A stretch of DNA of 64,000 bases, from NCBI GenBank assembly GCA_016748015.1, contig JAAOMT010000134.1, positions 604,732 through 668,731 on the forward strand, in the 5' to 3' direction. Made by a program: the position numbers and the translations under genes. Below are positions 24,301-37,060 of the stretch, one piece after another (the stretch's first letter is position 1; every line of letters begins with the position of its first letter). This DNA comes from Geosiphon pyriformis (Eukaryota > Glomeromycota > Glomeromycetes > Archaeosporales > Geosiphonaceae). The notes below the pieces were generated by a model. The model worked only from the letters and a program-made list of their open reading frames with translations. It was not told the origin of the DNA and did no database searches.

Positions 24301-26720
24301 TCCAAGCCTCTTTTCAAAAACTGGGCACAGATTTGTGAGACAAACAAGTGTTCAAAAGTGCCAGAAACATATCTAGAACTGATTTGTTACAATATTTTTA
24401 AAGCTTATTTGGAATACCAAAAAAACCAGCAGCTTTGCCATCAGACAAATTGGAAATCACACAGAACAATTCATCAAAGCCAACCAGACATATTACATCT
24501 AAGAAAACATCATTAAAAACATGTTCTAATAGCTTGTATTAATAAGATCAGTTACCAGAGATATCAAAAACTACTACATGTTTTTTAGTCTATCTCTTCA
24601 TAATTACATTCATCTTGGTTTTAACCAGATTAGGTTCCAGAATCAATTTATTATCAATGACTAGATAATTCAATTTCACTTTACAGAAAAAACATTCTAA
24701 TACATTCTTAATAGTATAACCTTTATTAGAAACAAAACTTTCTATCTGCTTATCAATAACAGACATAATACTTAATTTTTTAGTTTTTAAAAATTTAGCA
24801 AGCTTAAAAACATAATAAGTCTTTTTTATGTTAAAAAGAGTGGATCTCACATGATCAAAACTTGTATCAGACTTCAAAAGAACTTAAATAGTCAAAGCTT
24901 TATCAAAGTCTAAAACCATTCAGCTGCTCATTAAAGACACAAACCTATTATTACCTTCTACATGAGAGGCCTTAACAATTCTAGAAACTAAAATCTTTAG
25001 TTTGTAAAATTTAGAAGAGTTCTTGGTAAAGACACTATTAAAGCTCTTGAATCATTTTTTTTCAAATGTTTCTCCTGCCAAAAAAATCATTACTTTGCAA
25101 ATAACATTCTTCATAGAATCTATATTCAAGAACTTATTAGAAAAAATAAACTTATTAGAGAACAAGACTATATTAGCTATCATAGCATTCTTAAAATTAG
25201 TCTATTTAGTCTTATCAACAATTTTAATGTCAAATTTCTAATAGTTTTTATTAGTCTGTATGTGCAAAAGATTCAGCTGTACATTTAACAAGCCACTTAA
25301 ACCAATAGAAACAGAAATAACATAGTGTTACTTATAAAATATAAGAATTATATTAACATATAAATTAGCCAATTAGAGATAAATATAGTAAGTAGAGAAT
25401 TCTAGGATTCTTTTTAAAGGAATTACAGAATTCTCATATAAAGAATTGCAAAATTCCAGAAATTGCAAAATTCCTGGTACAAAAAATTGAGAAATTGAAG
25501 AATCTTAATTATGTATATATAGTAATAGCATTAAAAGCAGAAAAAGGACATATAAGTTCTATTTCCTAGTTAACATCCACATATTTATATTATCAATAAA
25601 TATACTTATTAATTATATTAATTTGGTTGTCCATTATCAATACTTTATATTAATAGTAATCCATACTTGACTATACTGGAACAATAGCTCTTGATTATGA
25701 CTATTGATAAGATACTAATTTAATTGTCTTGGCTTTATTTTCTGTATTTCTTTTAGTTTCTTTATTTTCTTTTGTTGTTTTTGTTGTTTATTAATTGATT
25801 AAGAATTAAACACTAAGTTATTGACATTAAGAATAGCCTGGTAAAAGATCCAGAAATAAGAGTAAGGAACTTGAAAATTGAGAATAACTTATTAAAAGAA
25901 CATGACTGCCAGAATAAACTGGCCACCACATTAAAAAAAAAAATTTGATAGAATTGTGATTCCAGAAGGCTACTAATAAAACCAACTATTAAATTTCTGT
26001 CTATTATACAAAAAACTCAAACCCAAAATCTTTAGATCACAAAAATCTTCAGATATTACCAACTATATTAGTTTTTAAGCACCAAGTTACAGGTTTGTTA
26101 TTTGATTTAAGATCCCAAATAACCATCTGTAACAAAGGTAATCTGAGTCAAAGTAATCATTAATATCCTGAATCTTATAATTTACTATTGTATTAACCAA
26201 ATTCAAAGAAACAAACATGTAATCAATTGTTCTAAACACACCTCTGAAGTTTTTCCACATAGACAATCTTGTAAGCAAACTTCTAATCAATGAATTGACC
26301 AACCCAAATCAAAGCACATCTTAAAACTGGCACACTTATAAGAACTATTTTCATTGAAATTGCCATCCAGAACAATAAAAAAAAACTTATTTACATCTTT
26401 TACAACTAAAAAATTGATTTTACCAGCTTGAAAAAATCAAACCACCAAAAAAACACTAGCATAAAACCTCAAGATCGAAACAGAAAGTTTATTTTTGAAA
26501 AGTAACTTGATAAAAAAAAACCAATCAGACACCTTAGAAATTTTACATATATGTCTCACCAAAAAAAAATTCATGACAATTACTACACTAGCACTCAGAT
26601 AACCAGAATTTAGATCAGAAGTAAACACCCAAACACCATCAAATTTGTTGACAATCTATAAGTAAACCTTCTCTCTTAGCTTTGTTTCTGTAAAAATAGA
26701 AATTAAATTGTTTATGTCTT
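21306..26720 (-). pseudogene. LINE A ORF2 remnant (endonuclease, reverse transcriptase, RNase H)
   Basis: In coding order: endonuclease fragments (26628-26437; 26302-26087 with RTIDYMFVSLNL), RT fragments (24877-24590; 23785-23486, where the catalytic box reads FINNT instead of FVDDT), thumb/connection (23482-22925), the RNase H to C-terminal part (22301-21747: WHKVKNYLGILENEHADALA, VFGNSRHFVCNIFKF, a Cys-poor version of the LCLLC motif) and the C-terminus (21527-21306). The protein cannot be active because RT Asp residues are Asn and stops are frequent. Endonuclease to RT continuity is broken by the 25326-26134 insertion. Confidence 0.8.
25326..26134. mobile_element. TG...CA-bounded insertion in LINE A, possible solo LTR
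   Basis: An 809-base block interrupts the endonuclease frame between FDSDY (right) and HYVISVSIGLSG (left). It begins TGTTAC and ends GTAACA, the inverted ends expected of an LTR. On the plus strand a TATATATAG box (about 25515) is followed by AATAAA-like bases. No clean 5-base target-site duplication (CATAG versus AAGGT), so the LTR call is tentative. No coding part seen. Confidence 0.45.
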
Positions 26721-26803
26721 TGTGCCAACAAATAATATTAACCTGTTTTGTAAGATTGTTCATTCCTTTAATATTGCAGTAGCAATTTTCTACACCAGTC
26801 TAT

Positions 26804-29645
26804 TTATTGAGAAAGAGATTTAGGAAGTGTATCACAAGCCAAAGCCAAACTGTTGAAACATGCCAACAAACTCAGCACTGAAACAGCAAGTTTTTTCAGT
26901 ATGTTTTTCAAATGCACCATATTAGAAAGGGCAAAAGAGTCCAAAATCATAACAGTCTTATTACTAGTAGCCTTACCTAAGCCCTCTCCCATCATTACAT
27001 TACCCACTTGATCCTGTGATAAGGAGGTTACTAATAGTTAACATCTAGGACTAAATTAGAAAACTGTTGACACAAGTAATTCTAACCTCTTAGCCAACTT
27101 ACTGATTTGTTTTGCAAGATTGGTAAGACTGCTTTTAATGTTCATTAAATGCAATTCCAACTTATTGACAACAAGCAAAGGGAGTTTTACTTTTAAAGAG
27201 GAACCAGAATAAGCCAAATTATTATGTGCAGAGAGAGGAGGGAAAGAAAACCCACCAATAATCTTTGCCCAAGAAACACCACTGTTATCAGAGATTTTTG
27301 GTCTCTTTTCTTGAATGTTGTTTAATGTGTGTTTGTTGTAAATTCACATTTTTTAGAAGTAGTTGAACCTTCAATAATTGAATTTATTTTCAAATTATCT
27401 CCTATAATTTGAACTGCTAAACTTATGAATAGAATGGCCAATTCCATGCCAGTTACTTTATGTAGTTATATTGTAGTAAACATCAACTTTTTTCCAGAAA
27501 TTGCTCATCTGGAAGCTTATTAAAAATGTGTAGTTACTTTGCTGTGAAAGTCAACTCTTCTACAGAAATTTTGTTTGTAAGCTATCCTAATGATTATAAT
27601 AAGAAAATAAAAATAAAAATAAAAGAAATGTAAAAATAAAATAAAAATAAAAGAAATGTAAAAGAAAAATAGAATTGTGTCAAGAAAAACGTTTTCTATT
27701 CAGGCCTGGAGTCACTAACAAATTACTGAAATTGGTAGCTAATCAATTTCAAAATGTTAGTTATGTTGCGGAAATTTCAAGTATAATAATTTAAGAATTT
27801 GGTTTTCGAATATTTAATTTTTATTTGAGATGTGTAAAAAGTAATTTGTTCTAATTAAGATATCTAAAGTAAGATACTATGGTAAGATACTATAAGAAGA
27901 TACATTTTCTTGAAAAGAGAAGCTCTTTTTTTATACAACTTGTTGTAGTACTAGTCTTTGAATTTGCACTTTTCTCTTTGCTACAATTTGGGTAAACTAA
28001 AGATACATTTTGGCAAGCTACAAATTATTTTACTGAACTATTGATTATTTCGGCCAATTTTTGTTAATTTCGGCAAATTTTGACTATGTTAAATGGTTCA
28101 GAGTATTGTGTAATTTGATTATCTTAATTTTTATGATACAAATCGGATTATTGATTGAGTAATGATATTTGATAATTTGATTAAATAATAAGTGATATTT
28201 GAAATATTAATAATATATACTAATTAATAATAGAAATTATGAGGGTAATTTCATGCTAATTAATAGCTGAAATTCTACTGGTAATACTATCAAAAGAGAC
28301 AAAATGAGCAATAGAAGCTGAATGCTTGGCATAGATAAAAACCAGCCTGTTTTTATCCTTCTTAAATAGCATCTTATAATAAGAAGTACTAAAAAAAATT
28401 TTCTCACCAGAAATACAGTCCAATAACATGTGACCCAATTTTCTATATTTAATATATTTGGCAGAGTCCAACTGAAATCAGCATAGATTGGCATTTTGTA
28501 ACATTAATGTAGTTCTCATAACTGCATCCAGAAAAGCCACAGAATTAAAACAAACAATTGCACATCTGGTCTAAGCATAAGTAACTGGATAACAGTTGAT
28601 AATACAGGTTTTTTTACTCACTGAGCTGACATAATTCCAAATATCATGTGTATTGGTCCTTAAAAACAAAGTGTAAAGCAATGCCCTATGATTATCTCTT
28701 TCATCCCAAGATTTCTTGTTCTTATTAGATCTAACAACATGCATGATATTTTTTTTGATTAGAATAAACCACTTTGCTGCAACCAAATTAACATGATCTG
28801 ATTGTTTAAATTCAACCACAGCCTTTTGTCAAAGCTTCACCAACTGTATTTTGATCAACTTAATTATTTCAAACTCAGATAGCACAGTGCACACAGTCTC
28901 AGCCAATATTCTAACAGGAATTTTTTTTACTATTACAGCCCAATCTGAATGACCAGTAGATTTTTTAAAATTAGTGTTTATTAAAATTTTCACCATCTTT
29001 GCTATTTTAGAAGCTTGTGCCAAGCTCAATTCGAAAGTAAATGTTGCTCTGATAATTTCAGCAAATTTTGAGAGAATAGAGGCTCCTCCAAAATTATTGA
29101 TTTTTGAAAATAATTTTTTAACTGTTATCAGCTTTTCTTAAGAAAATTTTCTGGCCATCTTATTTAAATCAATATTTAAAGTAAAAGATTTTCTAACCAA
29201 AATGTCAACCAAAATTTTCAAAGAAGAGAGAAGTTCCAAAGAAGCATCTGAGAAAACTTTGTCATCATTACTACTACTTAAGAAATTAATTTTTTTCAAT
29301 GGCTTGCCAAATATCTTTTTTGTTTTAACTCATGAATTTTTAGGAGTCTAATCAAGATTCTCTTTAGCAATAACACTACTTTTACCACAATCAAAACTGG
29401 TTTCTTTTACTAAACACTCTTTTTTTATATCAATACTATCAGACTTAGTGGTGTTACCAGCCTCTAAACTCTATGAACAAATACTTTGCACTTTTGTTGA
29501 ATCTTTTTTTTTGCTAATACTATTTTTTAAAACACCACTTTTTCTCTTTTTTCTTGACACAACAGATTTAAAACCATTACCAGAGCCAGAATCTTTAATA
29601 GTTTTCTTCATAACAGCAATACTAAAGCCAACAATAGCTTCATAG
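26804..29645 (-). pseudogene. LINE A ORF1 remnant (type II, zinc-knuckle)
   Basis: Nucleic-acid-binding ORF1. N-terminal basic part (SVVSRKKRKSGVLKN) near 29560, an RRM-like segment (ILINTNFKKSTGHSDWAVIV, 29029-28829; VAAKWFILIKKNIMHVVRSN and ALLYTLFLRTNTHDIWNYV, 28819-28571), a damaged CCHC knuckle (SAKYIKYRKLGHMLLDC, both first Cys now Tyr) near 28460, and the SWAKIIGGFSFPPLS and coiled-coil part at 27290-26804. The 27296-28285 insertion splits it between the knuckle and the SWAKI block. Confidence 0.78.
27296..28285. repeat. Dispersed repeat R, copy 1, inserted in LINE A ORF1
   Basis: About 990 non-coding bases splitting ORF1 of copy A. It aligns by eye to 38196-38325 plus 40618-41220, in the same orientation. 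Flanks carry imperfect direct repeats (TATCAGAGA at 27287 and TATCAAAAGAGA at 28286), suggesting a target-site duplication. Class unknown; no terminal inverted repeat seen. Confidence 0.6.
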
Positions 29646-29690
29646 TCAAGTAAAAATGGTTTGAATTTATTGTACTAAATGATAAAAAAC

Positions 29691-30175
29691 TTCTCTTAAA
29701 AAACTTTTTGACTATTTTTTTGGAAATTTAGAACAAAAAAGAAAAATAAGTTTTTTTGTTTGTATTAATAACTAAAATTTTAAAAATAAAAATAAAAATT
29801 AAATTTTAACTAATTAATTATACTATTTTTAACAAAAAATTGGTTTGTTATAATATTTATCATTAAAATTTAACAATTTACATATAATATTAATTAAAAA
29901 AAAAATTATAATTAATTAATTTTATTTTAATTTTTGTAATAAAATTCAAAATCTATTATTAATTTTAATAAATATTAATATATTAATAAAATTATTAAAA
30001 ATATAATTTATTGGTTTTCAATTTTTTAAAATTAATTAATTATTGATTTTGTTTTAAAATAATTTAAAATAATTAATTAAACTTGTTTATAAATTTATTA
30101 TAAAAACTAAAAAAAATTGTTATTAAATTAACAATTTTTGTTTATATTATAAAAACTTAATTATATTATTTTTTA
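29691..30175. other. AT-rich spacer between LINE A and LINE B
   Basis: No gene seen; A/T runs only. Confidence 0.7.
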
Positions 30176-30312
30176 TTTTTTTTTTATTACCACATTTTAC
30201 GAGTGAAGTTCAATCACTATCTAGTATATAGAGCCAAACTAAGTGACCCAAACTAAACCCGATTCACATACTTACCACATGTGGCTAGCCACTCAGGCCA
30301 GACAAGACAACT

Positions 30313-33300
30313 CTACACACTTATACAAACCCATACACAACCACCTAAACCAGAAAAAAAGGGACTAATTTTATGAGAACCAAAACTAACAGTGAAAAAT
30401 TCAACTATACCAAGCAATCTGACTACACTATTAGACAACACCAGAAATGCACTTTGAGACAGCCCAGAAATTACACCATCATTGTGAACCAAACCAGTCT
30501 TCTTTATCTCCACTTTGTATACAGATCTTCCCAATTATGCTTTAGTTCAATACAATTCTGTAATAAACCTCACATATCCAACAATCCTAACAGCAGCCTT
30601 TCTTTTATTCTTAAAAACACTAAAGTCTCCTCATATTACTTCTTCAGCATGAACTCTTTGCACACCACTGCATACAAGTTAACATCCAAAAAGCATTAAG
30701 AGAGAACTCACAAAACAGCAGAAACAGACAAATTATGAGTGTTAGCCAAAGCAGTCCAATGCATAGAAGCCTCAGCCAGAATCTCACTGCAAACCTCGGC
30801 ATTCTGAGTGCAAGTAAAAGCATGATCCAAAAACTCCACATCATTGCACAACAGACATAGCACACCAGAATAACTCTTATTATACAGTTTTTTCTGACTG
30901 CAACTGGAAGTCACCCATGTACAGTTTTCATCAAATATGTACACAACTTAAAAGATTTCCAGCTGGTAAACCCAATAAGCATATGGAAATCAGGATGTTA
31001 TATCTTTGCAGTGACAATTCAGTTTACACATCCAATCAACACTTCTGGAATCACACTACAGTCAGGACCAGCCTCCTAGTAAGCATGACAAATAGACTGA
31101 AATATATTTCTGACAAAATGACAAGCATTGCCAAACACAGCCATGTTATCAACTACCAAAAAATGTTTCAACACTTCTACCTGTAATAAAAACAAAGATT
31201 GCACAGCCACTCCAGCCGCAAAATCAGTTTTTTTATTACCAGAAATCTCAGAATGTTTTTTAACCTTAATCCAGTTTACAGTAAGATCTTTATCTCTAAT
31301 CAAATTAAAAATGTGATGTCTCTCAATCCAATATTGATTATAAAAATCAGGAGCAGCAAATGCCAACTCCAATAAACATGCATCAATAACAGCTTGGCTG
31401 TCAAAGTGAACTTTCACAGTACTAAAAAACAGAACACACTCCAAAGACAAAGCAATAGTCTGCAACTCAGCCATAGTAAAAGACAAAAAACCATGAATTG
31501 CAATGTCAACACTCTAATTCAGGACCAGAAAGTATGCAGCTGCACCACTAGTGACTTTAGCAAAACCAGCATTCTTCAATGAACTATCTATATACATATC
31601 AAAGTGATCAAACCAAACCTTATGCAAATCATTTCTTATAGAAGACAACATATTAGACTGCAAAATGTCCAAGCCACATGACTGATTTGAGACAGTGTAG
31701 TCAGACAAAAAAGAACTCTGATCTATCAAAAACTCAGATACAATCCTAAACTAACAAGGAAAGCCTCTCAGATCCAATTTTTTCTAATGTTAAAATGTCT
31801 TCCAATCCAATACACTATCCTTCTTATCAAGAAGTCAATTATTAAAAGCAATTCCGAAGTGTTTTAGAGAACAAATGGAATCAAAATACAAAGTTTTCCT
31901 AAGGATCAGTAACATTAAGAAATGACTAAGACTACAAAAAGCATTGGAGAGACTATTAACCAAAAAAAGCTCATTGTCCAAAAAAATCTTTACCAAACCA
32001 GCCAAGAAATTGTTTACTGAACTAATGTGTAATTTGACAGAAAATTGCAAAGGGTCCAAGAAAGCCCACCCTAAAACTTGCAAGTCTAAAAATCTATGAT
32101 TAAACAACTGCCCAAGAATGCCAGAGGCATTAGAAAAGGGGATCAAAAAAGCCATTTTCCCTTTTGATTGCACTTGCTCAAAAGACTTTAAGTCATACAA
32201 GAAGAGATAATGCAAAGCCACATTGAGAAAATTATGAAGCAGACAAGCCTTAAGCCTGAGATTCTTCTTAATCATGACATCCCATTTGTGACACATATTC
32301 GATGAAACAAAACTGAACTGAGTCCAATAACTAATAATAGCCTGTAAGACAGCTGACACCAAATAAGAAAATTGTTTATTCATAATAGTCTTCCTGAGAA
32401 CAATATTAACAAAGAACCTAACATCAGAATGGGCTTTTACAACACTGGGCTTGGACAGCCCCTTGGTAAACAAAAAAATACCCAGATAGTAATGTGTTTC
32501 ATCTTTTTTGGCAATCAAAATTGGCTGCTCACTAATACTCAAAGAAGCAACTTTAATGCCCTGATTAATAGAAATGACCACTGTTTTTTTATTGTTAATA
32601 GAAATATCATTAATATCAAAAAATTCACTGGCAATGTCCAGAGCATATTGAGTAGCAATCTAACAGTTTCCAATCCAAATTGTGTCATCAACAAATACAC
32701 CAGCTGCAAAATAAAAAGTTATTCTACCACCATTCTCAATTCTGCCTGTTTTTAAGACAAACTTGGTATTGATCCAGTACTCACACAATTGCTTATGTCT
32801 CTTAACTTCATACAGAAGTGGATTATAAAAGATTCTTTAAAGAAAGAGTGAAAAGACTTCATTTTGATCTAATTTATCATGCACTCTATAGCCATCTAAC
32901 AAGCCAAAATTAATTATTACTCTGTTGATCCTGTTTTCATGTATATTACCAAAAAAACTAATAAACCTGTCACACATTTTGATTCAACACAAGCTGACTC
33001 TCAAGTAGTGCCAACTAACCAAATTATATGCTTTGTGCATATCTTACAAGACTAATCAAAATTCCCTATTCTTTTTCAAAGCATCTTTTACTACTGACCC
33101 AATAGCAAACACAGGAAATTGAGTGGATGTACTTTTTAAAACCAAAAAGTTGTCACTTTGAAGGACACCAAATCTACTGTACACAAATAAAATCCAATCA
33201 GAAAAAATCTTGAAAAGAATTTTCTTTGTCATTTTTAGCAGAGCAATAGGTCAAGTATTTGTCAAAACTTTATCTCAATCATAATGTTTTGGAATCATCA

Positions 33301-34990
33301 AGATCCAAGTTCTCTTCCACAAAACAGGAACACCCTCAGAAAACAAACAAGAATTTAACAATCCCAAGAGACACTTCAACATCTTATCTCTACCATGTTT
33401 TCAAAGTTTATTGAGAATACCAAATAAACCAGCCATTTTGCCATCCAGCAGACTGCTGACAACCAATTAAAACTTCTCCATGCTGATTCTTTCCATTATG
33501 CCAGAAAAAACATTATTATTGATATAATCCAATGGTGCATATTGACAAGCCCAATGATCAGGCACCACCAAAAGCACTACCTGTTTTCTAGTTCAACCTT
33601 CTATAATCTTATTAACACTAAGCAACACCTCTTTAGGGTCCAGAACCAACTTATTATCCACTACCAAATAATCCAAAACCACTTTACAAAAAGGCTTATC
33701 CAAAATACTTTTTATTATGCCACCTTTATTCGAACAAAAGCTTTCCATACACTTCTCAATGGCCTTCTTAATAGATGCTTTCTTAGCCAACTTTGACTCA
33801 TAAAGCTTGGATCTTTTGTATTTTTTTCGAACCATTGACAGTTGTTTAAAAACATCCATTGATTTTTCATTCCTTTGAATCATATCCAAAACCCTATAAG
33901 TCTCATTGTAGTCCAGAGTAGACCACTTTTTAGCAAGATGCCTAAATTCAAGCATGTTACCAGATCCCAGCTTTTTAACAATCTTGGCAATTAGCAATTC
34001 CAACCCAAAAAACTTTGAGGACTGTTTGTTATGTAAGCCCTAAAATACACTAACCAATGTCTAGAAAACATCTCATCAATTGCTCTCACTATTACCTTTT
34101 CCAACAACTTCCACATTACATCCAGATCACCACAGGTTTTCATTACCAAAAACTCACTTCCAACCTTTATCAACCTAACTGAAAAACACTCTCTGAACTT
34201 CATTCACTTGGCACTATCCACATCTTTAATCCCAAACTTCCACTGGTCCTTGTTGGCCTGCTTGCACAAACTGTTCAGACAAATGTTCAAAAACTTACCC
34301 AAGCCAACAGACACCATAACAGCCTTATGATCAGTGTCAAAAAAGTCAGAAACAGAGCCAATTCCATGGCCAGCAACAGCCAAAGACAAATTTTCACTGA
34401 CAAAAATAAAATTGATAGTTTTCTTGACTCCTCTTAAATTGCTCCATATAGAAGTCTTAGTCAAATGGTGGCCAGAAAACGAATTGACCAATCTCAAATC
34501 TAAACAGAACTTAAAACTTGTGCTCCTCCCAGACCTGTTTTCATTAAAATTGCCCTCTAAAACCACGAAAGTACTGGTGTTGACAGTCTTTGCAATAAGA
34601 GAGTTCACTTCTGAGGCCTGCTTAAATCTAGCTTCAAACAAAACACTAGCATACAAACCCAGAACTCTAACTGAGAGCTTGCTCTTGAACAGTAGCCATA
34701 CCAAAATAACCCAATCAGGAACTTTTTTTACCTTAGAAACATGATATGCCAAAGAATTGTTCATAATTACAGCCATATTCATACCAAAAAAATCTTTATC
34801 CAAACCAGATGTAAAGATTTGTATCTCCTTAAACTTATTAGCAATTCATGATTTGACACTGGATTTTAACTTAGTTTCTGTTACAAAAAATACTATACTA
34901 CCCAAATTCATATACCAGTGAACAACATTTTTCTATTTGGCAGGGACATTGATATTCTAAACATTACATGTAGCAAATTTCCAAATCAGA
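30313..34990 (-). pseudogene. LINE B ORF2 remnant
   Basis: Endonuclease 34803-34204 (TFVVLEGNFNENRSGRSTSF, where the usual GGDFN Asp is Asn; FDTDHKAVMVSV kept). RT N-terminal part 34003-33593, RT catalytic box FVDDTIW intact at about 32690, thumb 32581-31835. RNase H spans 31729-31076 with its acidic residues kept (MYIDSS, MAELQTIAL, HFDSQAVID, KKTDFAAG). C-terminal Cys-rich domain 30944-30644 (LCLLC, DHAFTC) and end 30534-30313. Several stops and shifts separate these blocks, so no intact protein is encoded. Confidence 0.83.
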
Positions 34991-35039
34991 TCACTTATTA
35001 ACAGAGGAGATGAGCCAGAAAACCCAAACCAGTACACAA

Positions 35040-36946
35040 TTAATCCAATTTCACCAATATTAAACATACAGAGGCATCAAGGACCAACAATTTTGATTTC
35101 AGACCACCCACTTTGGCAGTTAAAACCTTCGAACTGCTTGAATCCAAATCCAAGATTGTATTAGACACCATTAAAGGAGAGAATATAAAAGGCACATGAA
35201 GAGCATTTACAACCATGTTCAAACCCACAACCAAACCCAAAAAAACAACAATAGGAGGAGAAAAAGATCCAAAAATGGGCGCCAAGAGCACCAATTTGAC
35301 CATGCTCAATTTCTTTACAATACTAGATACTTGATTAGCCAAAAGCTTTAAAAAACATTCCAAAGAAGCCAAACAATCATCAATAGATGAGTCATTGTGA
35401 GCAATTGATACACCTTTATTTGCAACTAAAACATCAGTAACAAAAGACCAAAGGACCAGAACTATAACCAAGACCTCCAGAAAAAGAAGCAAGTAAAGCC
35501 ACCTGTGCCCATGTTTTATTACCAAAAGAAACTGGATGGGTAATTGGAGCTTGCTTCCTCTTATATATGTTAGCCAAGTAAACACGATCCTAAGAATTGA
35601 TAGACCTTCTCCTATGGCCATTCAAGTTCCCATTATTTGAGCACACATCAGAAATATGACTCAATTGTTTACACTTGGCACAACAGGCCAGAGAAAAACC
35701 AGTCCAGTGCAAATTTACATCCTTAAAAACCAGCAGCAATATTCTTTAACTTCTTATTATTAAGACAAACTACTGTACTTCTATTATGAACATATGTAAC
35801 TGGATTATGGCCAATAACACAAGTTTTTCTACCATATGAAGCCAACAGACCAGAGAGGTCGTAAACAGTGATTTTAACTAGTAATGTATACAATAAAGCC
35901 CAATGCTAGTTCTTTGATACCCATGTTTGTTTATTACTAACCATCTTTGCCATACAAACAAAGTCTTTTTCCATAAGAACAGACTATCTAGCTGCAACCA
36001 AATCAATTATCTCAAATAATTCATATTCAACCAATGCTTTTTGTTACAGACCAATCAATTGCATCTTGATTAATACAACCTTTCCAAATTTGAAAAAAAC
36101 AGATTCCACAGCCAATTTGAAAAAATTGACTGGAATTTTTTTGACAATTATTTCCCAATTCAAATGACTGCTTGGCTTTCTAACATTATTGTTTACCAAA
36201 ATTTTTTCACAGATTGCCATTTCTTTAGCCTTATTCAAGTTCAATTTCAAAGTAAATAATAATCTGATAATTTCTGGAAATTTTGAAGGAGCAGAAGCTC
36301 CCCCAAAACCATCAACTTGATAAAAAATTTTTTTTATTGAAATTAATTTGTCATTAACAGATTTTTCTGGAACAGCCAAAAGCTTAATATCTAATGTGAA
36401 TGATTTTACTGGCTTAAAGCTCCTCTTATCCAAACCACATGACTTGACATACAGCAACTAATTAAAACTTTTAAACTTAGAAAAAGAAAGCTCTAAAACA
36501 TTATTATTATTACTCATATTGTCAAATAAAAGAGCTTTCAGTAGATAGCCCAATACATAGATTTAAGTTCAAGTTTTCCTTAGAGTAGTTTCGCCCATGT
36601 TCTTATTACCAACAGAATTGTCTAAATCTGTGTAACTTGTTTCTTTTACAACCATGTTTTTCATATTCTCCAAATCAAAAAGATTGCTAATACTACCCTT
36701 GATGCTGCCTACTTCACTCCTTCAGAACATCACAGATTTGTCATCATTGTTACTAATATTCACCAAATTCAATGAATTAGCAAACATGTTAACAATACTA
36801 TTGACAACAGACTTCTTAGACTTTTTGTAAGATACATCATGAAAATAAACATTGTCCACACATTTCTTCTTGGCATTTAGATGGGTCCCCAAACTAGTTG
36901 AACCAGAGCCAAAAACACCAGTGACCACATTCACCAGTTCTATCAT
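35040..36946 (-). pseudogene. LINE B ORF1 remnant (type II)
   Basis: N-terminal part 36946-36722, a conserved block at 36457-36044 (KRSFKPVKSFTLDI, ISIKKIFYQVDGFGGASAPS, ILVNNNVRKPSSHLNWEIIV), RRM-like and knuckle regions in broken frames, and the C-terminal tail 35621-35040 with ASLECFLKLLANQVSSIVKK and SSSSKVLTAKVGGLKSKL. It belongs to the same ORF1 type as copy A but has a different N-terminal part. Confidence 0.78.
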
Positions 36947-37060
36947 GACAAAATTAAGTGTGTTTGAAGAAATAACTAAAGTAACAAGGAGAAAAAGAAA
37001 AAAGAAAGCTAAAACTTCAAAATTATTTTTTGCTCCTATTGTGGCCAGGGGATTGACAAG

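Larger units (their letters stand above)
21174..29690 (-). mobile_element. LINE copy A (full span, heavily decayed, with two insertions)
   Basis: Non-LTR retrotransposon on the minus strand, ORF1 at the right, ORF2 to the left, then a 3' tail region at about 21183-21300 and an oligo(A) tail (T9 at 21174-21182). Interrupted by a 1-kb dispersed repeat (27296-28285) and a TG...CA-bounded block (25326-26134). Many stops and frameshifts; the most decayed of the four copies. Confidence 0.85.
30176..37060 (-). mobile_element. LINE copy B (full span, decayed)
   Basis: Minus-strand LINE with the same order as copy A but without insertions: ORF1 (36946-35040), ORF2 (about 34990-30313), 3' region (30310-30186) and T10 at 30176-30185 (oligo(A) on the minus strand). 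It is about 6.9 kb long and is the best model of an uninterrupted family member in this window, although frames are broken. Confidence 0.85.

Noticed and set aside
32372-34744. Plus-strand open frames over LINE B (also 39.9-40.7 kb, 41.7-42.6 kb)
   Set aside because: Lys/Asn/Thr-rich shadows of the minus-strand ORFs, with no domain of their own.
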